44,554 bases of DNA. Source: an uncultured Oscillospiraceae bacterium. Lineage in GTDB: Bacteria; Bacillota; Clostridia; Oscillospirales; Oscillospiraceae. The stretch lies in assembly GCA_910584805.1 (NCBI GenBank), contig CAJUCB010000005.1, forward strand, positions 1-44,554, given 5' to 3'. Positions 24,783 to 32,758 of the stretch are shown one piece after another. The translations under genes were made by a program, and so were the position numbers. Under the pieces are notes generated by a model, which was not told the origin of the DNA, did not search any database, and saw only the letters and a program-made list of their open reading frames with translations. Each line of letters begins with the position of its first letter. Position 1 is the stretch's first letter.

Positions 24783-26243
24783 ATGAACACAAGTAAGACC
24801 CTGAACATGACCATGCTGTGCGATTTCTATGAGCTCACCATGGGCAACGGCTACTTTAAGGCCGGATACAAGGACCGCATCACCCATTTCGACCTCTTCT
24901 TCCGCAACGTCCCCGACAACGGGGGCTACGCCATCGCCGCCGGACTGGAGCAGGTGGTGGAATACATCCAGGACCTCCATTTTGAGCCGGAGGACATCGC
25001 CTATCTCCGCAGCCGGAACCTGTTCGACGAGGCGTTTTTGGACTATCTGAGCAACTTTCAGTTCACCGGGGACATCTACGCCGTCCCCGAGGGGACCCCG
25101 GTGTTCCCCCAGGAGCCCATCCTCACCGTCCGGGCCCCTGCCATCGAGGCCCAGCTTTTGGAGACCTTCCTGCTGCTGACCATCAACCACCAAAGCCTCA
25201 TCGCCACCAAGGCCAACCGTATCGTCCGGGCCGCCAAGGGGCGCACGGTGTTGGAGTTCGGCTCCCGCCGGGCCCAGGGCTCCGGGGGGGCCATCGACGG
25301 AGCCCGGGCCGCTTTCATCGGCGGCTGCAAGGGTACGGCCTGCACCATCTCCGACCAGCTCTATGGCGTCCCCGCCGGGGGGACCATGGCCCACGCCTGG
25401 GTCCAGACCTTCGAGACCCAGTACGAGGCCTTTAAGACCTACTGCGAGATCTACCCCGACAACGCTGTGCTGCTGGTGGACACTTATAACACCCTGAAAA
25501 GCGGCATCCCCGACGCCATCCGGGCCTTCAACGAGGTGCTCCGGCCCCGGGGGATCACCCACTGCGGCATCCGCCTGGACTCCGGGGACATGGCCTACCT
25601 CACCCAGACTGCCCGGCAGATGCTGGACGAGGCCGGGTGGCCGGACTGTAAAATCACCGTGTCCAACTCCCTGGACGAGTTCATCATCCAGGACCTGCTT
25701 CTCCAAGGGGCCCAGATCGACAGCTTCGGCGTAGGCGAGCGGCTCATCACCGCCCGCAGTGAGCCGGTGTTCGGCGGCGTGTATAAGCTGGTGGCCTATG
25801 AGGATGAAAGCGGCCAGGTGATCCCCAAAATCAAGCTCAGCGAGAACATCGCCAAAATCACCACCCCCCAGTTCAAGCGGGTGTACCGCCTCTACGACAA
25901 CGAGCACGGCAAGGCCATTGGCGACTGGCTGTGCGTCTGGGACGAGGACGTGGAGAGCAACAAAAACCCCGACGGCAGCCTGACCATTTTCGACCCCGAC
26001 GCCACCTGGAAGAAAAAGACCATCACCGGCTTCACCGCCCGGGAGCTCCAACGGCCCATCTTCCTAAAGGGCGAGCTGGTGTATCAGCTGCCCAAGCTGG
26101 AGGATATCCAGCGCTATTGCCAGGAACAGATGGACACCATGTGGGAGGAAGTGAAGCGCTTTGACAACCCCCACAACTACTATGTGGACCTGTCCAAAAA
26201 GCTCTGGGACGTGAAATACCAACTACTTACCGCAAACAAGTGA
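24783..26243 (+). CDS. pncB: Nicotinate phosphoribosyltransferase
   Basis: 486 aa, the normal size for the family. It converts nicotinate and PRPP to nicotinate mononucleotide, the entry step of NAD salvage. Features include the N-terminal MTMLCDFYELTMGNGYF, the active-site stretch EFGSRRAQG, the conserved GIRLDSGDMAYL and VSNSLDEF, and FGVGERLIT. The start is ATG 24783 with AAGGTG upstream; an alternative GTG at 24774 adds three residues. niaR begins 27 bases after the stop, so salvage enzyme and its probable repressor form an operon. Confidence 0.95.
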   Translation: MNTSKTLNMTMLCDFYELTMGNGYFKAGYKDRITHFDLFFRNVPDNGGYAIAAGLEQVVEYIQDLHFEPEDIAYLRSRNLFDEAFLDYLSNFQFTGDIYAVPEGTPVFPQEPILTVRAPAIEAQLLETFLLLTINHQSLIATKANRIVRAAKGRTVLEFGSRRAQGSGGAIDGARAAFIGGCKGTACTISDQLYGVPAGGTMAHAWVQTFETQYEAFKTYCEIYPDNAVLLVDTYNTLKSGIPDAIRAFNEVLRPRGITHCGIRLDSGDMAYLTQTARQMLDEAGWPDCKITVSNSLDEFIIQDLLLQGAQIDSFGVGERLITARSEPVFGGVYKLVAYEDESGQVIPKIKLSENIAKITTPQFKRVYRLYDNEHGKAIGDWLCVWDEDVESNKNPDGSLTIFDPDATWKKKTITGFTARELQRPIFLKGELVYQLPKLEDIQRYCQEQMDTMWEEVKRFDNPHNYYVDLSKKLWDVKYQLLTANK

Positions 26244-26270
26244 CCCCAGATTCAAAGAGGGAGGCGACCC

Positions 26271-26771
26271 ATGAAGGCCGAAGAACGAAGAAAATTGATC
26301 CGGCAGACCCTGACCTCCCAGCAGCCCACCAGTGCCACCACCTTGGCGGAGATGTGCTCCGTGAGCCGTCAGGTCATCGTGGGGGACATCGCCCTGCTGC
26401 GGGCGGCGGGGTTGGAGATTGTGGCCACCCCCAGGGGGTACAAGCTGGGGGAGCACAGCGGCCTGCTGCGCACTGTGGCCTGCGTCCACGATGGGGCGGG
26501 GCTAGAGGCGGAACTCCTGGCCATGGTGGACAACGGCTGTACGGTAATTGACGTGGTGGTGGAGCACCCCCTCTATGGGGAGATCACCGGACAGCTCCAA
26601 CTGTCCTCCCGCTACGATGTGCAGCAATTCCTGGAAAAGGCGCAATGTGCCGCCCCCCTGTCCTCCTTGACCAAGGGGGTCCACATCCACAACCTGCGCT
26701 GCCCCAGTGAAGAGGCGTTCCAGCGGGTGCGGGAGCGGTTGACCGCCCTGGAAATCCTTTACGACCCCTGA
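26271..26771 (+). CDS. niaR: Niacin-responsive transcriptional repressor NiaR (HTH plus 3H domain)
   Basis: 166 aa. An N-terminal winged HTH (AEERRKLIRQTL, TLAEMCSVSRQVIVGDIALLR) is joined to a 3H domain with the expected histidine-bearing strings (ACVHDGAG, VVEHPLYGEITG, KGVHIHNLRC) that bind Ni and niacin in characterised relatives. NiaR represses NAD biosynthesis and niacin-uptake genes when niacin is present. It sits directly after pncB and upstream of the EIIC-like gene, and both promoters carry a shared TGTCTTG-type element, so autoregulation is likely. Confidence 0.9.
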   Translation: MKAEERRKLIRQTLTSQQPTSATTLAEMCSVSRQVIVGDIALLRAAGLEIVATPRGYKLGEHSGLLRTVACVHDGAGLEAELLAMVDNGCTVIDVVVEHPLYGEITGQLQLSSRYDVQQFLEKAQCAAPLSSLTKGVHIHNLRCPSEEAFQRVRERLTALEILYDP

Positions 26772-26789
26772 GAAATTCCCGCTTTCCCA

Positions 26790-26817
26790 TTGACATTCCC
26801 CCAAAAACTGTTACAAT
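26790..26817 (+). promoter_or_regulatory. Promoter of the EIIC-like gene
   Basis: TTGACA (26790-26795), 16-base spacer, TACAAT (26812-26817). Confidence 0.8.
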
Positions 26818-26820
26818 AGG

Positions 26821-26848
26821 CTTTGCAAGTGTCTTGACACCTGCAAAG
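26821..26848 (+). promoter_or_regulatory. Palindromic operator, candidate NiaR site
   Basis: Thirteen-base arms CTTTGCAAGTGTC and GACACCTGCAAAG (one mismatch) around a TT centre, placed at the expected transcription start, the classic position for a repressor. The centre TGTC-N2-GACA is the form I associate with NiaR boxes, from memory. The centre is too tight for a good RNA hairpin, which favours protein binding. Confidence 0.6.
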
Positions 26849-26883
26849 TCTATTGTTTTTGGAAGAGAAAGGAAACAAATGCC

Positions 26884-27990
26884 ATGGAGCATGTACGGGC
26901 GTTTCTGAAACGCAAAAATATTGTCATCTCCGCCAAGCGCTATGGGGTGGACGCCCTGGGGGCGATGGCCCAGGGCCTGTTCTGTACCCTGCTGGTGGGG
27001 ACCATCCTCAACACCTTGGGGACCCAATTCCATATCGGCTTTTTGAGTGCCACCGTCCTCACCGTAGGCAGCGGCGACGCCGCCACCGCCTACACCGTAG
27101 GGGGCCTGGCCTCGGCTATGGTGGGGCCTGCCATGGCGGTGGCCATTGGCTATGCCCTACAGGCCCCGCCCCTGGTGCTCTTCTCCCTGGTAACGGTGGG
27201 CTACGCCACCAACATTCTGGGGGGGGCAGGCGGCCCCTTGGCGGTATTGGTGATTGCCGTGCTGGCGGCGGAGTGCGGCAAGGCTGTGTCCAAGGAGACA
27301 AAAATTGATATTTTGGTGACCCCCATCGTCACCGTGCTGGTGGGCATCGGCCTGGCTTACCTCATCGCCCCGCCCATCGGCAAGGCCGCCTCCGCAGTGG
27401 GGCAGCTTATCATGTGGGCCACGGAGCTACAGCCCTTCTTCATGGGTATCCTGGTGTCCGTCATCGTGGGGGTGGCCCTGACCCTGCCCATTTCCAGCGC
27501 CGCCATCTGCGCGGCGTTGAGCCTCACAGGCTTGGCCGGAGGGGCCGCCGTGGCAGGCTGCTGCGCCCAGATGGTGGGCTTCGCGGTGATGTCCTTCCGG
27601 GAGAACCGCTGGGGCGGGTTGGTGTCCCAGGGCTTGGGGACCTCCATGCTGCAAATGGGCAACATCGTCCGCAACCCCAAAATCTGGATCCCCCCCACCC
27701 TGGCCTCGGCCATCACCGGGCCCATCGCTACCTGCCTGTTCCGCATGGAGATGAACGGCACCCCGGTGTCCTCCGGCATGGGCACCTGTGGCCTGGTGGG
27801 GCCCATCGGGGTGTACACCGGCTGGGTAAACGACGTGGCGGAAGGGCTCAAGCAGGCCGTTACCGGGCTGGATTGGCTGGGGATGGCCCTGGTGTGCTTC
27901 ATCCTCCCTGGCGTGCTCACTTGGCTCATCAGCATCCCCTTCCGGCGGAAGGGCTGGATCGGGGAGAACGATTTGAAGCTGGAAGCGTAA
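26884..27990 (+). CDS. PTS EIIC-like (PfoR-type) membrane protein
   Basis: 368 aa, about ten hydrophobic spans, glycine- and alanine-rich. Strings such as GSGDAATAYTVGG, GGAGGPLAVLVIAVLAAE, TLPISSAAICAA and MNGTPVSSGMGTCGLVGPIGVY are typical of the EIIC_2/PfoR family. No EIIA, EIIB or HPr-related domain accompanies it, so phosphotransfer-coupled sugar uptake is doubtful. Its promoter carries a perfect-looking candidate NiaR operator and it follows niaR by about 110 bases, so transport of niacin or a related compound is a reasonable inference, not a demonstrated role. ATG 26884 is used, with AAAGGA upstream; ATG 26879 is out of frame. Confidence 0.8.
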   Translation: MEHVRAFLKRKNIVISAKRYGVDALGAMAQGLFCTLLVGTILNTLGTQFHIGFLSATVLTVGSGDAATAYTVGGLASAMVGPAMAVAIGYALQAPPLVLFSLVTVGYATNILGGAGGPLAVLVIAVLAAECGKAVSKETKIDILVTPIVTVLVGIGLAYLIAPPIGKAASAVGQLIMWATELQPFFMGILVSVIVGVALTLPISSAAICAALSLTGLAGGAAVAGCCAQMVGFAVMSFRENRWGGLVSQGLGTSMLQMGNIVRNPKIWIPPTLASAITGPIATCLFRMEMNGTPVSSGMGTCGLVGPIGVYTGWVNDVAEGLKQAVTGLDWLGMALVCFILPGVLTWLISIPFRRKGWIGENDLKLEA

Positions 27991-27991
27991 G

Positions 27992-28029
27992 AAAAAACCG
28001 CCCGGCAGGCTTGTCCTGCCGGGCGGTTT
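27992..28029. terminator. Bidirectional terminator between the EIIC-like gene and hpf
   Basis: A perfect 15-bp stem (AAACCGCCCGGCAGG / CCTGCCGGGCGGTTT), loop CTTGT, with six As on the left that give a T-run for the minus-strand hpf transcript. Confidence 0.93.
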
Positions 28030-28053
28030 ATGTTCACTTATTTCCGTTTAGCA

Positions 28054-28593
28054 TCAGTCCTGGTCTACGATGATGCCATAGCCGCCGTCGTTGCGGCGGT
28101 AGACCACGGAGAACGCGCCGTCCTCATCGTCGTTGCGGAAGGCGAAGAAAGTGTGGTCCACCAGGTTCATTTGGAGGATGGCCTCGTCCACCGTCATGGG
28201 ACGGAAGAAGAAACGCTTGGAGCGGACCACCTGATAGGAGGAATCCTCCTCCTCATCGGACTCGGGGACAAAGGCCTCCTCGTCGGGGATGAAGGCCTCC
28301 TTGCGCAGGCGCTTTTCCAGGCGGGATTTGTTCTTGCGCAGCTGGCGCTCAATGGAGGCCACGGCGGCGTCGATGGAGACGAACATATCGGAGGTGCTCT
28401 CCGCCACACGGATGATGGTGGCGCCAGAGCGAATGGTGACTTCTAAGATGTTGCGACCTTTCTCCACGCTGAAGACCACGGAGGTCTCAGGCTCGTTTTT
28501 GAAATAACGCTCCAATTTGCCGATCTTCTTCTCGGCGTAGGCGTGAACGCGGTCGGGGATGTTCACTTTCTTGTCAGTAAAGGTGAATTTCAT
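28054..28593 (-). CDS. hpf: Ribosome hibernation-promoting factor, long form
   Basis: 179 aa, the long HPF of Firmicutes that dimerises 70S ribosomes into inactive 100S particles. The N-terminal S30AE domain covers about residues 1-105 (FTDKKVNIPDRVHAYAEKK, DMFVSIDAAVASIERQL), an acidic linker follows, and the C-terminal dimerisation domain reads VVRSKRFFFRPMTVDEAILQMNLVDHTFFAFR. The start is ATG 28593 with GAAAGGAGC upstream; an in-frame start at 28647 would extend through the leader hairpin. HPF dimers join the Rel enzyme of this window in the starvation response. Confidence 0.95.
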   Translation of the reverse strand: MKFTFTDKKVNIPDRVHAYAEKKIGKLERYFKNEPETSVVFSVEKGRNILEVTIRSGATIIRVAESTSDMFVSIDAAVASIERQLRKNKSRLEKRLRKEAFIPDEEAFVPESDEEEDSSYQVVRSKRFFFRPMTVDEAILQMNLVDHTFFAFRNDDEDGAFSVVYRRNDGGYGIIVDQD

Positions 28594-28614
28594 GAAAGAC
28601 AGCTCCTTTCGTGG

Positions 28615-28643
28615 GTACAGGAGGAGGGCGCCCCCTCCTGTAC
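28615..28643 (-). promoter_or_regulatory. Leader hairpin at the 5' end of hpf mRNA
   Basis: A perfect 10-bp stem GTACAGGAGG / CCTCCTGTAC with a 9-base loop. A weak promoter (GTGACT, 17 bases, TATGCT; 28676-28648) would start transcription close to 28641, so the hairpin would form the very 5' end of the mRNA and could stabilise it. Confidence 0.5.
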
Positions 28644-28727
28644 TCATAGCATACCATAACTGCTTGGAAAAGTCACGTTATTTTTGGTGAAACTGTGAGA
28701 AATTAGGCATTCGACAAAAAAGGGCCC

Positions 28728-28756
28728 TTGACGGATGGGAATATTTGGAATACTAT
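28728..28756 (+). promoter_or_regulatory. Promoter of the candidate small RNA
   Basis: TTGACG (28728-28733), 17-base spacer, TACTAT (28751-28756). No protein gene follows on this strand for 4 kb. Confidence 0.55.
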
Positions 28757-28762
28757 AACGGT

Positions 28763-28842
28763 GGCGGTGATCCTGCCGCCGGAACATCGTTCATTCCATT
28801 CTCCTGCTTTGCGCCGCCACCTTTGTGGCGGCGTTCTTTTTT
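28763..28842 (+). ncRNA. Candidate small RNA of about 80 nt with intrinsic terminator
   Basis: The segment runs from the expected start of the promoter at 28728 to a strong terminator: CGCCGCCAC (28812-28820), loop CTTT, GTGGCGGCG (28825-28833), then TTCTTTTTT. A second small hairpin (GGCGG...CCGCC) can form at the 5' end near 28764-28781. No reasonable open frame is contained. It does not look like 6S, SRP, tmRNA or a known riboswitch, and it lies between two minus-strand genes, antisense to neither coding region. Existence is inferred from the promoter-terminator pair only. Confidence 0.45.
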
Positions 28843-28883
28843 ACGAAAGCGGCGGCGTTTAGGGATGGTGCGGCATGGCAGTC

Positions 28884-29858
28884 TCAGTACAAATACTTCG
28901 CCGTGTAGTTGCTCCCGTCGCCGATGTATTCCATAATACTTTCGCTGCTGTTGCCGGAGGAGGCGAAGGTGGGGTCCATGCGCTGCCAGGTGGTGCCGTC
29001 GAAGAAGATGACGCCGTCTACCCAGCCGGTTTCCTCCGTCCAGACGCTGATCCAGGCGTGGTAGGCGGAGCCGGCATACCCCACCACCAGCTTGCAGGGG
29101 ACCCCTTGGCTGCGGAGCATCCCTGCCATCAGGGCGGCGTAGTCAAAGCAAATGCCCTTTTTCTCCGCCAGGACCTCGTCCAGCACCGGGAGATAGCCGC
29201 TCTTGACGCTGGCAGCCTTCTCCTTGTCATAGCGCAGGGTCTCCACCACGTAGTCGTAGACCTTGCCCACCTTTTCCAAGGGGTCGCTGAGGCCTTGGGT
29301 GAGCTCCGCCGCCTGGGCAATGGTGTTTTCCGCCCCTTGATAGTTCACATACTGGTTGGGGCGCAGGAAGGGGGCGAACTCGTCCTCCAAGGCCACGGGG
29401 AAGCTGGCGGTGAGGACGGTGGCATATTTGGTGCCGGAGGTGTTCTCGAACACGGTGACGCTATAGTCTCCGTTGCCGTCAGAGAGGGGGAAGGTGGCCC
29501 AGCCCTGGACGGGGAGGTCATAGGTATAGGTGGTGGTGGGGCCGGCTACCTGTACCTTCAGGCGGGTGCTGGTCTGGCCGGTGAATTGGGCCATGACGTA
29601 GCCGTCCTTTAGGTTGGAGTAGTCGATCTCCGCCCGCTGGTTGGCCTCCACTGCCGTGCCGCTGGCCTCGGGCAGCAGGAGGGGGGAGACGGCGGCGGGG
29701 GAGTCCACCAGGGCTTCGGCCTCGTCGGCCCACTGGGCATCCTCCATCACGGCTTGATTGGTGTCCGGCGCACTGGACTCCTCCGGCGCGGGCTCACCGC
29801 AGCCCGCCAATAGGCTCAACGCCAGAGACAGGACCAGCAGGCTGATTCGTTTCCTCAT
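28884..29858 (-). CDS. Transglutaminase-like lipoprotein downstream of sortase
   Basis: 324 aa. The lipoprotein signal MRKRISLLVLSLALSLLAGC has Cys20 as the lipid anchor. The mature N-terminal 190 residues look like beta-sandwich sequence; the C-terminal part is a transglutaminase-like domain with catalytic cysteine in KKGICFDYAALM, histidine in SAYHAWISV and aspartate in RMDPTF. Such domains act as proteases or cross-linkers on the cell surface. The start ATG 29858 (AAAGGAGT upstream) lies inside the 3' end of the sortase gene, so the two are translated from overlapping frames and probably work on the same envelope substrates. Confidence 0.85.
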   Translation of the reverse strand: MRKRISLLVLSLALSLLAGCGEPAPEESSAPDTNQAVMEDAQWADEAEALVDSPAAVSPLLLPEASGTAVEANQRAEIDYSNLKDGYVMAQFTGQTSTRLKVQVAGPTTTYTYDLPVQGWATFPLSDGNGDYSVTVFENTSGTKYATVLTASFPVALEDEFAPFLRPNQYVNYQGAENTIAQAAELTQGLSDPLEKVGKVYDYVVETLRYDKEKAASVKSGYLPVLDEVLAEKKGICFDYAALMAGMLRSQGVPCKLVVGYAGSAYHAWISVWTEETGWVDGVIFFDGTTWQRMDPTFASSGNSSESIMEYIGDGSNYTAKYLY

Positions 29859-30621
29859 GGGAAGCACTCCTTTCCCGATATTCTTCCCCCAGCACCCCGT
29901 GGACCACCCAGCGCTTGGCGTGGCCCCGGCCGGTACAGGTGGATAATGCCAGATGGCGCTGTCCAGGCTGGGGTTCCAGGCCTGTGTCCAGCACGGTCTG
30001 TTCCAGGGCGTACTGGACTAGCTTTTCCTCCCGGCCGTCCCAGCGCAGCTCGTAAACTGTGTCCTCAATCCCCGCCTGGTAGGCGGCGAAGATGTCGTAG
30101 CGGTATACGCCGTCCGCTACCACCAGGTAGACGCTGGGGTGGGCCTCCCAGTAGCTGTAGTCCTTGTAGTATTTCAGGGTGCCGAACATACTGTTGTTGA
30201 ACATGCGGTGGCCGTAGACGATGGTGTGGAAGTCGGAGAGGTCGGGGCTGCTGGTGGATTCCAGGAAAATGGAGCCGCCGGAGTTTTCCTCCTGCTTCCA
30301 GCTATGGGTGAGATAGTATTGGTTGTCCTCCCCTTGCAGGAGGGGATAGGCCAGTTCTGTGCCGGGAATCTCCACCCAGCCCACCACATCAGGGTTGACG
30401 GCTTGCAGGCCATCCAGGTCGATATAGGCCAGGGCGGCGGCCTCCTTGGGCAGGGGGTCCCCGGAAGCGGTGGTGGGGAAGCCGGGGTCCATGCGTACCA
30501 GGGCAGCGGCCTCGGCCTGGTCCTGCTTGGCCCGGCTGTTGTTCCAAGCCTGCTGCCCCAGGGCCACCAGGCTGACCGCCAGCACCGCCAGCAGGAGCAG
30601 TTTGATCACGCGGCGTTTCAT
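29794..30621 (-). CDS. srtB: Class B sortase
   Basis: 275 aa with one N-terminal membrane span (VIKLLLLAVLAVSLVALGQQAW), so the catalytic domain faces outward. The triad is complete: histidine in VYGHRMFNNSMFG, cysteine in LSTCTGRG, and arginine in KRWVVHG. Class B features include the FLESTSSPDLSDFHTIVYGH block. Class B sortases anchor proteins or assemble pili by transpeptidation, but no LPXTG/NPQTN-type substrate was seen in this window. The reading frame continues about 30 residues past the usual end of the domain into the transglutaminase gene (65-base overlap). Own promoter at 30736-30708. Confidence 0.93.
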   Translation of the reverse strand: MKRRVIKLLLLAVLAVSLVALGQQAWNNSRAKQDQAEAAALVRMDPGFPTTASGDPLPKEAAALAYIDLDGLQAVNPDVVGWVEIPGTELAYPLLQGEDNQYYLTHSWKQEENSGGSIFLESTSSPDLSDFHTIVYGHRMFNNSMFGTLKYYKDYSYWEAHPSVYLVVADGVYRYDIFAAYQAGIEDTVYELRWDGREEKLVQYALEQTVLDTGLEPQPGQRHLALSTCTGRGHAKRWVVHGVLGEEYRERSASHEETNQPAGPVSGVEPIGGLR

Positions 30622-30707
30622 TGAGCGTCCCTCCCAGGGATAGGGGAAAAGCCAGGGCCGCGCAGCCCCGGCTTTCCGTCCGTGATCCCATTTTTGAATA
30701 TGGCCCT

Positions 30708-30736
30708 ATTGTATCATCCGCCGGGCCCTTCGTCAA
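30708..30736 (-). promoter_or_regulatory. Promoter of srtB-transglutaminase
   Basis: Minus strand: TTGACG (30736-30731), 17-base spacer, TACAAT (30713-30708). It begins right after the gdhA terminator. Confidence 0.78.
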
Positions 30737-30740
30737 GAAA

Positions 30741-30770
30741 GAAAAGGCCCGGCCAAAATGGCCGGGCCTC
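30741..30770 (-). terminator. Terminator of gdhA
   Basis: A 10-bp stem AGGCCCGGCC / GGCCGGGCCT with a 5-base loop; on the minus strand it is followed by TTTTCTTTC. Confidence 0.9.
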
Positions 30771-30801
30771 GCGTGATTGAATGTCAGAGAATAGGGGTGG
30801 A

Positions 30802-32151
30802 TTAGAAGATGCCCTGCTCCAGCATAGCCTCGGCAACCTTCAGGAAGCCAGCGATGTTGGCGCCAGCCACCAGGTTGTAGCCCAGGCCGTACTTCTCAGC
30901 AGCATCGGCGGACACCTTGTGGATGTTCTCCATCATGCGCTGCAGCTGGGAGTCAACCTCTTCCTCGGTCCAGGACAGACGCTCGGAGTTCTGGGACATT
31001 TCCATAGCGGAAACGCCAACGCCGCCGGCGTTAACAGCCTTGGAAGGAGCAACGATGAGGCCCTTCTGGCTCATCAGATACTGCAGGGCGTCGTTGGTGG
31101 TGGGCATGTTGGCGACCTCGATGTAGTACTTCGCACCGGTCTCCACGATGCGCTTAGCCTGCTCCATGTTGACGTCGTTCTGCATAGCGGAGGGCATCAC
31201 GATGTCGCCCTTCACGCCCCAGGGCTTCTCGCCGGGGAAGAACTTGACGCCGAACTTGTCAGCATAATCCTTAACCTGGTTGCGGCCGGAGGAACGCATT
31301 TCCAGCAGGTACTCCACCTTCTCCTCGGTGCAGACACCGTCGGGATCGTGGATGTAGCCGTCGGGGCCGGACAGGGTGATGACCTTAGCGCCCAGCTGCA
31401 TGGCCTTCTTGCAGATGCCCCAGGTGACGTTGCCGAAGCCGGCAGCCACGATGGTCTTGCCCTTGATGTCCTCGCCTTCGTGCTTGAGGACTTCCAGCAG
31501 ATAATAGACAGCGCCGAAGCCGGTAGCCTCGGGACGGGCCAGGGAGCCACCATAGGACAGGCCCTTGCCGGTGAGCACGCCGTTCTCGAAGGTGCCCTTC
31601 AGGCGGCGATACTGGCCATACAAAAAGCCGATCTCACGGCCGCCCACGCCCATGTCACCAGCGGGGACGTCCACGTCGGGCCCGATGTAACGATACAGAG
31701 CGGTCATGAAGCTCTGGCAGAAGCGCATGATCTCAGCGTCGGACTTGCCGGAGGGATCGAAGTCAGAGCCGCCCTTGCCGCCGCCGATGGGCAGGCCGGT
31801 GAGGGAGTTCTTGAAGATCTGCTCAAAGCCCAGGAACTTCACGATGCCGGGGTACACGTTGGGCTGGAAGCGCAGGCCGCCCTTGTAGGGGCCGAGAGCG
31901 CCGTTGAACTGGCAGCGGTAACCGATGTTGGTGTGGGTCTTGCCGGCGTCGTCGGTCCAGACCACGCGGAAGGTGAACATACGCTCGGGCTCGACCATGC
32001 GGCCCAGCAGGTCAACTGCCTCATACTCGGGGTGAGCGTCCACGACGGGGCTCAGGGAGGAGAGGACTTCTTCAACGGTCTGTACGAATTCGGGTTCGCT
32101 GCCGTGCTTCTTCTTGACAGTTTCAATCACGCGTTCGACATAAGCATTCAT
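30802..32151 (-). CDS. gdhA: Glutamate dehydrogenase
   Basis: 449 aa, the size of hexameric bacterial GdhA. It interconverts 2-oxoglutarate plus ammonia and glutamate. Signatures are KGGLRFQPNV, the active-site LPIGGGKGGSDFDP, the DVDVPAGDMGVGGREIG block, the Rossmann glycine motif VAAGFGNVTWG, and YIEVANMPTTNDA. Coenzyme specificity is not decided by what I can see, though close relatives are usually NADP-dependent. Codon use is more constrained than in the neighbours, which fits high expression. It is monocistronic with a good promoter and a strong terminator. Confidence 0.95.
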   Translation of the reverse strand: MNAYVERVIETVKKKHGSEPEFVQTVEEVLSSLSPVVDAHPEYEAVDLLGRMVEPERMFTFRVVWTDDAGKTHTNIGYRCQFNGALGPYKGGLRFQPNVYPGIVKFLGFEQIFKNSLTGLPIGGGKGGSDFDPSGKSDAEIMRFCQSFMTALYRYIGPDVDVPAGDMGVGGREIGFLYGQYRRLKGTFENGVLTGKGLSYGGSLARPEATGFGAVYYLLEVLKHEGEDIKGKTIVAAGFGNVTWGICKKAMQLGAKVITLSGPDGYIHDPDGVCTEEKVEYLLEMRSSGRNQVKDYADKFGVKFFPGEKPWGVKGDIVMPSAMQNDVNMEQAKRIVETGAKYYIEVANMPTTNDALQYLMSQKGLIVAPSKAVNAGGVGVSAMEMSQNSERLSWTEEEVDSQLQRMMENIHKVSADAAEKYGLGYNLVAGANIAGFLKVAEAMLEQGIF

Positions 32152-32262
32152 GATGGGTTTGCTCCTTTTTTATTGATTTATTTTGGCCTGTTACGCGCAG
32201 GCAAAAACACTGGAGACGTGCAAGCAAGGACAACTTGCTCCGCTGCCCTGGTTGCACTTGAA

Positions 32263-32291
32263 AGTATATCACGCCCTACCTGTGAATGCAA
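32263..32291 (-). promoter_or_regulatory. Promoter of gdhA
   Basis: Minus strand: TTGCAT (32291-32286), 17-base spacer, TATACT (32268-32263), leaving a leader of about 105 bases that contains GCAAGTTGTCCTTGC-like inverted segments. Confidence 0.7.
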
Positions 32292-32395
32292 CAATTATTT
32301 TGGAAAAAATCCTACAAATTTTGCGGTATCCTACAGTTTTTGTGGCGGGGGTGGATGGGGGGTTAAGTTGTGTGGCAGATGGGGGTATCGTATGG

Positions 32396-32427
32396 CCCCA
32401 GGGGGAGGGGGTGGCCTCCCCCTGGGG
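32396..32427. other. Perfect 13-bp GC-rich hairpin
   Basis: CCCCAGGGGGAGG / CCTCCCCCTGGGG around GGGTGG, between the gdhA promoter region and the SLH fragment. There is no T-run; it may be the decayed end of the SLH gene. Confidence 0.5.
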
Positions 32428-32443
32428 CGGGGATCAAGCTGGG

Positions 32444-32671
32444 TTATTCTGCCATGTGGCGGAACAGGAAGGTGACAATCTGCCCCCGGGAGCAGTCGGC
32501 GGCGGGGCCGAAGCTGTTGGGGCCATTGCCGTTGGTGACGGCCCAGGCGACAGCGTCAGAATAGTAGGCGTCAGCGGGGACGTCGGTGAAGCTGGGGGGT
32601 GTGGTTGGCGTATCAGTATATTCGGGCTCATAGTCAAAATCTATTGTAAGGGTTAGACAAAGGGATATCAA
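32444..32671 (-). pseudogene. Orphan SLH-domain fragment
   Basis: A 75-aa frame whose last 50 residues form one SLH unit: FTDVPADAYYSDAVAWAVTNG then FGPAADCSRGQIVTFLFRHMAE. It has a PTTPPS linker just before, as in the C-termini of secreted SLH proteins, but no signal peptide, and the first residues come from AT-rich sequence unlike the rest. It reads as the surviving 3' end of a larger secreted protein gene. Confidence 0.6.
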
Positions 32672-32758
32672 TCGTTTTTAATAAAAATATTAATAGTTAG
32701 ATTTTATGCAATTTTAATACCGCCACCACTAGGATAAACTATCTTGGAGGTGAGAACT

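Noticed and set aside
30781..32475. 564-codon plus-strand frame opposite gdhA
   Set aside because: It is the reverse of gdhA, Ala/Leu/Gly/His-rich, and runs through the gdhA terminator and promoter.
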